The notes under the pieces: generated by a model
Told to the model about the DNA's origin: nothing
What the model saw: only the letters and a program-made list of their open reading frames with translations
Database searches by the model: none
Part shown: piece by piece, positions 5,564 through 6,237 of the stretch
How positions within the stretch are numbered: the stretch's first letter is position 1
Layout: each line of letters begins with the position of its first letter
Assembly (NCBI GenBank): GCA_026416355.1
Contig: JAOAFH010000164.1
Coordinates: 1-6,237, forward strand
Source: Clostridiales bacterium
Lineage (GTDB): Bacteria; Bacillota; Clostridia; Clostridiales; Caloramatoraceae
Direction of reading: 5' to 3'
Length of the DNA stretch: 6,237 nt
Translations under genes and position numbers: made by a program

Positions 5564-5656
5564 AATAAAATTATTCAATTTTAAATTGTTATGAAAGAAA
5601 GTCTATAAAAATAATTTTAAAAATTAAAAAATAAACAAAAAATCATTCAAAACCAC

Positions 5657-5685
5657 TTGATATTTTGCAGGAAATCATGCATAAT
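5657..5685 (+). promoter_or_regulatory. Likely promoter of the glutamate dehydrogenase gene
   Basis: TTGATA (5657-5662) and CATAAT (5680-5685) are 17 bp apart, each close to the housekeeping consensus. The predicted start is near 5692. The short leader holds a small TTGC-GAAA-GCAA stem-loop (5698-5709) directly before the AGGGGGT ribosome site (5711-5717). Nothing else was recognised between the terminator at 5563 and this promoter beyond AT-rich sequence. Confidence 0.65.
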
Positions 5686-5725
5686 ATAAGTATAGAATTG
5701 CGAAAGCAAGAGGGGGTATTTTAAA

Positions 5726-6237
5726 ATGGCAAAAAGAAATATTGCACCAGCAGATTATATTGCACAAGTAATTGAAAATGTTAAAAAAAGAAATCCAAAT
5801 GAACCAGAGTTTTTACAAGCTGTAGAAGAAGTTTTACCTTCATTATTACCTGTACTTGAAAAGCATCCAGAATATATCGAAGAAAATCTATTAGAGAGAT
5901 TCTGTGAACCAGAAAGAATGGTAATGTTTAGAGTGCCATGGGTTGATGATGAAGGAAATCTACATGTTAATAGAGGATATAGAGTTCAATTTAATGGTGC
6001 TATTGGACCATATAAGGGAGGATTAAGATTCCATCCTACAGTAACACTTAGTGTTATTAAATTCTTAGGTTTTGAACAAATCCTTAAGAATTCATTAACA
6101 GGTCTACCAATTGGTGGTGGTAAGGGAGGTTCTGATTTTGACCCAAGAGGTAAATCAGATGCCGAAATAATGAGATTCTGCCAAAGCTTTATGACTGAAC
6201 TATATAGACATATTGGTCCAGATGTAGACGTTCCAGC
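5726..6237 (+). CDS. gdhA: Glutamate dehydrogenase, N-terminal 170 residues (partial)
   Basis: The gene runs off the window end. The enzyme interconverts glutamate with 2-oxoglutarate and ammonia using a nicotinamide cofactor. The visible part is the substrate-binding domain of the small hexameric class: VQFNGAIGPYKGGLRFHP (87-104), GFEQILKNSLTGLPIGGGKGG (115-135) and FCQSFMTELYRHIGPDVDVP (151-170). Lysines K97, K121 and K133 correspond, with a constant offset of eight, to K89, K113 and K125 that bind substrate and catalyse in the Clostridium symbiosum enzyme. The catalytic aspartate (D165 there) would fall about residue 173, just outside. The cofactor-binding domain is not in view, so NAD or NADP preference cannot be told. 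The ATG has AGGGGGT eight bases upstream. It has its own promoter and appears independent of the spore gene. Confidence 0.95.
   Translation, partial: MAKRNIAPADYIAQVIENVKKRNPNEPEFLQAVEEVLPSLLPVLEKHPEYIEENLLERFCEPERMVMFRVPWVDDEGNLHVNRGYRVQFNGAIGPYKGGLRFHPTVTLSVIKFLGFEQILKNSLTGLPIGGGKGGSDFDPRGKSDAEIMRFCQSFMTELYRHIGPDVDVP

Noticed and set aside
5571..5655. AT-rich palindrome CAATTTTAAATTG (5576-5588) and A/T runs before gdhA
   Set aside because: Base composition alone readily gives such short symmetric strings, and it sits well upstream of the likely promoter.
1..6237. A new defence, CRISPR, retron, toxin-antitoxin or mobile system
   Set aside because: No repeat array, transposase, reverse transcriptase, nuclease or toxin-antitoxin pair is seen. 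The two miniproteins resemble each other and so do not look like a toxin-antitoxin couple with distinct partners.

Overview
This window looks like chromosomal DNA of a spore-forming clostridium (Clostridiaceae or a close relative). It is very AT-rich, uses strong AGGAGG-type ribosome sites and some TTG starts, and carries an alpha/beta-type small acid-soluble spore protein gene. The gene order thiN - (small genes) - rpmB (reverse) - asp23/yloU - fakA/yloV - recG is the core Firmicute block known from Bacillus subtilis, here without the sdaAB-sdaAA pair between yloV and recG. The species cannot be named from the sequence alone.

Layout. Positions 1-130 hold the last 42 codons of thiN (thiamine diphosphokinase). 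A perfect 19-bp inverted repeat follows, and then two very small genes (194-346 and 360-530) for two-helix membrane proteins that are clearly paralogs of each other. They occupy the place where B. subtilis has spoVM. A symmetrical terminator (546-574) separates them from rpmB, which lies on the minus strand (573-764) and has a near-consensus promoter at 866-894. The intergenic region 781-1017 is a divergent promoter region: rpmB to the left, asp23-fakA to the right, with two inverted repeats placed on promoter elements. The Asp23-family gene (1018-1368) and fakA (1386-3035, TTG start) form a tight operon. After a hairpin (3062-3104) comes recG (3179-5224), then a spore-protein gene (5327-5524) with a strong terminator, and finally the first 170 codons of a glutamate dehydrogenase gene (5726 to the window end) with its own promoter.

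How the genes work together. The large genes are mostly housekeeping: cofactor synthesis (ThiN), translation (L28), envelope-associated Asp23 protein, fatty-acid phosphorylation (FakA), replication-fork repair (RecG), spore DNA protection (SASP) and nitrogen assimilation or amino-acid catabolism (Gdh). No mobile element, CRISPR array, RNA gene or defence system was seen. The least explained part is the stretch 130-535: a long hairpin with a possible promoter in its loop and a ribosome site in its right arm, followed by two tandem paralogous membrane miniproteins. The two operator-like inverted repeats at 889-910 and 960-978 are the next best leads.
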